Under the pieces are notes generated by a model. The model did no database searches. It saw only the letters and a list, made by a program, of their open reading frames with translations, and was not told the DNA's origin. Shown here piece by piece: positions 22,254 to 24,771 of a stretch of DNA of 24,771 nucleotides. The translations under genes and the position numbers were made by a program. The DNA lies in the IMG/VR virus record IMGVR_UViG_3300043429_000169, positions 1 to 24,771 of that record; one strand, 5' to 3'. How positions within the stretch are numbered: the stretch's first letter is position 1; the number at the start of each line of letters is the position of its first letter. Source of the DNA: a virus.

Positions 22254-24771
22254 TTAAGTAGCCTTGTACTGAAGCGAAGTTACAGCTGTGGCTCCTGCGA
22301 TCAGTTCGGTGAATCCGATACGCTGAGTAGCAATAACAGCAGTATTCTGGTTTCTAGCCTGATAGTCGTTCTCCATTGTCATACCACGAAGACGTGGAAC
22401 AACGAAGTTACGAGTGTTAACAGCTAGGCCATAGTGCTTGCTGACTGCTGGTGTAGCGAACTCGTCACAAACGATAACGCGTGAACCATAGATACTTCCT
22501 ACTTCACCGGTCATCTTAACGGCGTCATTTTGAACCTGGTTCCAGTCTTGGAAAGCAGTATCCTTTAGTAGGTTGTAGTACTCTGTTAGAGATACAATGT
22601 AAATAACATCGCGAGGATCAACACCCCACTTACCTAGGTTCTTACGAGCATTTAGTAGCTGAAGGCCTGTTAGAGACTCAGAAGCGAAAGCTGTAGCAGA
22701 CTGAAGGTTACGGCTTCCTGTGCTTGCAGTCTTGATAAGACCATTGAAGGCACCTGAAGTATAAACACCGTCAACGTGGTTACCTAGAAGCATTGCGTTT
22801 TCTACGCCACGAGCGTGCGAACGAACGATAGACTCACGAATTAGAGGAAGAATTGGAATAATCGCATCTTCTTCAGTTTCGTTACCTAGGTAGCTCTGAG
22901 AAATAAGCTTTACAGTGCTTAGTACAACTTCGTTAAGGGTAACACCACCATAAGGAGCCCCATAAGCAGAACCGCGAGCGTCAAGGTTACCAGCTGGGGC
23001 AGAGCCCGACGAAGTAGCGTTTGAAGTGATTTCAGCGTAACCAGCATCTGGCATGATTGGAATAATCTGAGTTGCTGAACGCAGGCTAATCTCACGGAAC
23101 AGAGGTGCTAGAACTAGCTGCAGTTGGATGTCGCGTTCGATGTTTGAAGAAACTTCTTGCTCGAAGTCAGCAGAAGAAACAACAACACCACTGTGCTGGT
23201 TAACCTTTTCGATTACCTCACTAGCGAACTTTGTATTCCAGCCCTTCTTTGTGGCTAGGCCGAGAATGAAGGCATCTTCTACTTGATTATAAAGACCCTT
23301 TTCGCTCTTCCAGTCGCCATTTCCACGACGATCACCAAAGACGCGCTTACTGTCACGCATCTTGATTAGGTCCTCAGAAGCTTCCTTAAGAGCTGCCATC
23401 TTCTCGTCAATGATAGACGAAATGTCAGCTTCCTTAGAAGCCATCTTCGACTCGATTTCAGCAATCAGACGCTCAGCTCCGGTGTTAAGACCAGAAGCAA
23501 CAGCTACGCTAATCTTCTCTGCATTAGCGGCTTCTTCAGCAGCCTTTGCAGTAGCAGCATCCGCAGCGGCCTTGTCTGCAGCAGCTCTTTCAGCGGCAAC
23601 AGCGGCCATCTTTTCTGCGGTTTCTCTAGCAGTCTTTTCTACTAGAGCTGCAATGTCATTATCCATTTTTGTTTTCTCCATTGGTGTCTTTACACCACTC
23701 TGTGTATTACCAGCTTGTGAAGTCTTTACTTCGTTGTTAATAAATACACTTTTATATTTTTCGTAATCTTCTGAGTTCTCGAAAGACTTTGCAATCGAAA
23801 AAATAGCGTCCTGATTACATGGGATTGTAACTACGGATACCTCTAATAATTCGGCATCCTTAATGATTAAGCCATCATTACTCTTATTATAATCAGCATC
23901 AATAATCTTGAAGCCAACCGAGAAAGTAGTAAGGATTCTTTCTTTTACAAGGTCGTAAACTCGTCCAGCGCTTTTGCTGATTACACCCTTGATCTTTAGT
24001 CCCTTAGAATCTGTAGTAATCTCTGTAACTCTACCAATAGGCTCGCTATAGTTGTGATTAAACAGAAGAATAGGGTTGTTCTTGAAATTATTTAACCCAC
24101 CCTTAGTCCAGGCAGAGGGTAAAATCTTATCAGAGGCTCTATCCAGGGCGTCCGTACTTGCGTAACCCTCGATCTTAAGCTCTGTACTAGTATCCTCTAC
24201 TGACTTAATTGTGGAGTCTAATTTAAACACCTTGTTCATAATTTTCTCCTCTTCTTCTTGTACAAACTCCTGAGGTTCCCACTCGGAGCAGGTTCTCGTA
24301 GCTGTACAAGTAATATCAAATTCTGTGCAGTATCCGGATACGGTACCAACATCTGCCCACTTGGGCTCTACTGGAAGATCAGAAGCCTTCATTGTTGAAG
24401 ACCGCAGACATTCTAGCATCTTTGGAGTATTCTTATAATACTCGCAGTTTTGGCATTGTCTATTACGTGCCTCGGCCTCCGAAATATTCCACTCTGCGGC
24501 TTTTTCAGCCCAGAACTCATTTTCTGGGGCATCAGGATTTGCGGGACCTAGTCCAGCTTCCTCGATAGCAGCTAAGTGGTTGGCAAGGTTAAGTTCATCA
24601 TTATGAGTAACTGTGGGGCATTCGGCTCCATAGTCGTCCATTGACTTATCTAGTGCGGCTGCTTTAGCGCGTGCCCAGGTTTGTCCGGCGTCTCCGCCCC
24701 AAAGTGCCCAAGCAACTCGTCCATTAGAGGGATAGCCAGGCCCAGGATAAAAACCCTCACCCTGCTTGTCA
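22254..24771 (-). CDS. Prohead protease - scaffold - major capsid fusion, 5' end outside the window
   Basis: An uninterrupted frame runs from the right edge to TAA at 22256-22254. Upstream of the first ATG in the window (24641) it stays open to the edge and has no ribosome site there, so the true start lies beyond 24771. Counting from M(24641), the parts are: before residue 1, a 'GYPSNGRVAWALWGGDAGQ' motif I recall from other phage proteins; residues about 62-122, a cluster of eight cysteines (CQNC...C...C...C...C plus WEP); about 135-300, an HK97-type prohead protease with likely catalytic His196 in LFNHNY and Ser241 in TTFSVGF; about 326-450, an Ala/Glu-rich coiled-coil scaffold-like segment; about 460-795, the HK97-fold capsid (ERDIQLQLVLAPLFREISL, 'GYAEIT', 'GVTLNEVVLSTVKL'). 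Protease-capsid fusions are known; here the cysteine domain and upstream motif are added. Confidence 0.9.
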   Translation of the reverse strand, partial: DKQGEGFYPGPGYPSNGRVAWALWGGDAGQTWARAKAAALDKSMDDYGAECPTVTHNDELNLANHLAAIEEAGLGPANPDAPENEFWAEKAAEWNISEAEARNRQCQNCEYYKNTPKMLECLRSSTMKASDLPVEPKWADVGTVSGYCTEFDITCTATRTCSEWEPQEFVQEEEEKIMNKVFKLDSTIKSVEDTSTELKIEGYASTDALDRASDKILPSAWTKGGLNNFKNNPILLFNHNYSEPIGRVTEITTDSKGLKIKGVISKSAGRVYDLVKERILTTFSVGFKIIDADYNKSNDGLIIKDAELLEVSVVTIPCNQDAIFSIAKSFENSEDYEKYKSVFINNEVKTSQAGNTQSGVKTPMEKTKMDNDIAALVEKTARETAEKMAAVAAERAAADKAAADAATAKAAEEAANAEKISVAVASGLNTGAERLIAEIESKMASKEADISSIIDEKMAALKEASEDLIKMRDSKRVFGDRRGNGDWKSEKGLYNQVEDAFILGLATKKGWNTKFASEVIEKVNQHSGVVVSSADFEQEVSSNIERDIQLQLVLAPLFREISLRSATQIIPIMPDAGYAEITSNATSSGSAPAGNLDARGSAYGAPYGGVTLNEVVLSTVKLISQSYLGNETEEDAIIPILPLIRESIVRSHARGVENAMLLGNHVDGVYTSGAFNGLIKTASTGSRNLQSATAFASESLTGLQLLNARKNLGKWGVDPRDVIYIVSLTEYYNLLKDTAFQDWNQVQNDAVKMTGEVGSIYGSRVIVCDEFATPAVSKHYGLAVNTRNFVVPRLRGMTMENDYQARNQNTAVIATQRIGFTELIAGATAVTSLQYKAT
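23664..23679 (-). promoter_or_regulatory. Second internal start for a scaffold-capsid form
   Basis: GGAG (23679-23676) lies nine bases before an in-frame ATG (23666-23664) beginning MDNDIAALVEKT. This falls between the protease domain and the scaffold-like segment. Initiation would give about 470 aa of scaffold plus capsid without the protease. An overlapping ATG (23681-23679, MEKTK) has no such site. Confidence 0.5.
24237..24250 (-). promoter_or_regulatory. Internal ribosome binding site and start for the protease-capsid form
   Basis: Inside the fusion ORF an AGGAG (24250-24246) lies six bases before an in-frame ATG (24239-24237), which begins MNKVFKLDSTIKS at the expected start of the protease domain. 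The preceding codons form a Glu run (EEEE) whose coding sequence supplies the ribosome site. Initiation here would yield a protease-scaffold-capsid protein without the N-terminal cysteine domain. Confidence 0.65.

Noticed and set aside
24639-24641. ATG at 24641 as the true start of the capsid fusion
   Set aside because: No Shine-Dalgarno site precedes it, and the frame continues upstream to the window edge with a recognisable conserved motif.

Overview
This window is the structural (head-to-tail) module of a tailed double-stranded DNA phage or prophage. All real genes lie on the minus strand, so it reads from right (24771) to left (1). The long tape measure, tail-terminator-like gene, split tail-assembly chaperone and very long lambda-J-like tip protein point to a siphophage with a long flexible tail, probably infecting a Gram-negative host. 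I cannot name the host. The backbone is A+T-rich, rich in the tetranucleotide CTAG, and tightly packed, with TAATG and ATGA start-stop overlaps and good Shine-Dalgarno sites. No integrase, tRNA, rRNA, CRISPR or insertion sequence is visible.

Layout in transcription order. HEAD: an ORF open at the right edge fuses a small conserved N-terminal motif, a cysteine cluster, an HK97-type prohead protease, an Ala/Glu-rich scaffold-like segment and an HK97-fold major capsid protein (24771-22254). A 12-bp hairpin follows. NECK: a gp6-like head-tail connector (22203-21628), a 394-aa neck/tail-completion candidate (21627-20443) and a tail-terminator-like protein (20443-20000). TUBE: a major tail protein with an inserted pair of Ig-like modules (19935-18259), an intrinsic terminator, a near-consensus sigma70 promoter (TTGACA-17-TATACT), then a second tube-like protein (18160-17285). 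CHAPERONES: two overlapping ORFs (17275-16829 and 16911-16495), probably joined by a +1 programmed frameshift. TAPE AND TIP: a 1651-aa tape measure, a distal-tail-like protein and a 2020-aa J-like tip/central fibre.

FIBRE REGION (4669-1): a membrane-anchored protein with a PAS-like domain, a small beta-rich protein, a collagen-like fibre of about 95 Gly-X-Y triplets, a 57-aa Cys-rich protein, a 716-aa fibre/receptor-binding candidate, a 96-aa fibre-tip-like protein, and the first five codons of another gene. The central 1.67 kb of the 716-aa gene is strikingly G+C-rich and lacks CTAG, while both ends match the phage backbone. This looks like an in-frame replacement of the middle of the gene by foreign DNA.

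The genes work together as follows: the capsid precursor is cleaved by its own protease domain, the neck proteins close the head and join it to the tail, the tube polymerises on the tape measure with help from the chaperones, and the tip and fibres contact the host. The most unusual points are the multi-domain capsid fusion with nested internal starts, the UUU-CGU +1 shift candidate, two divergent tube proteins with their own promoter, the membrane-PAS protein, and the chimeric fibre gene.
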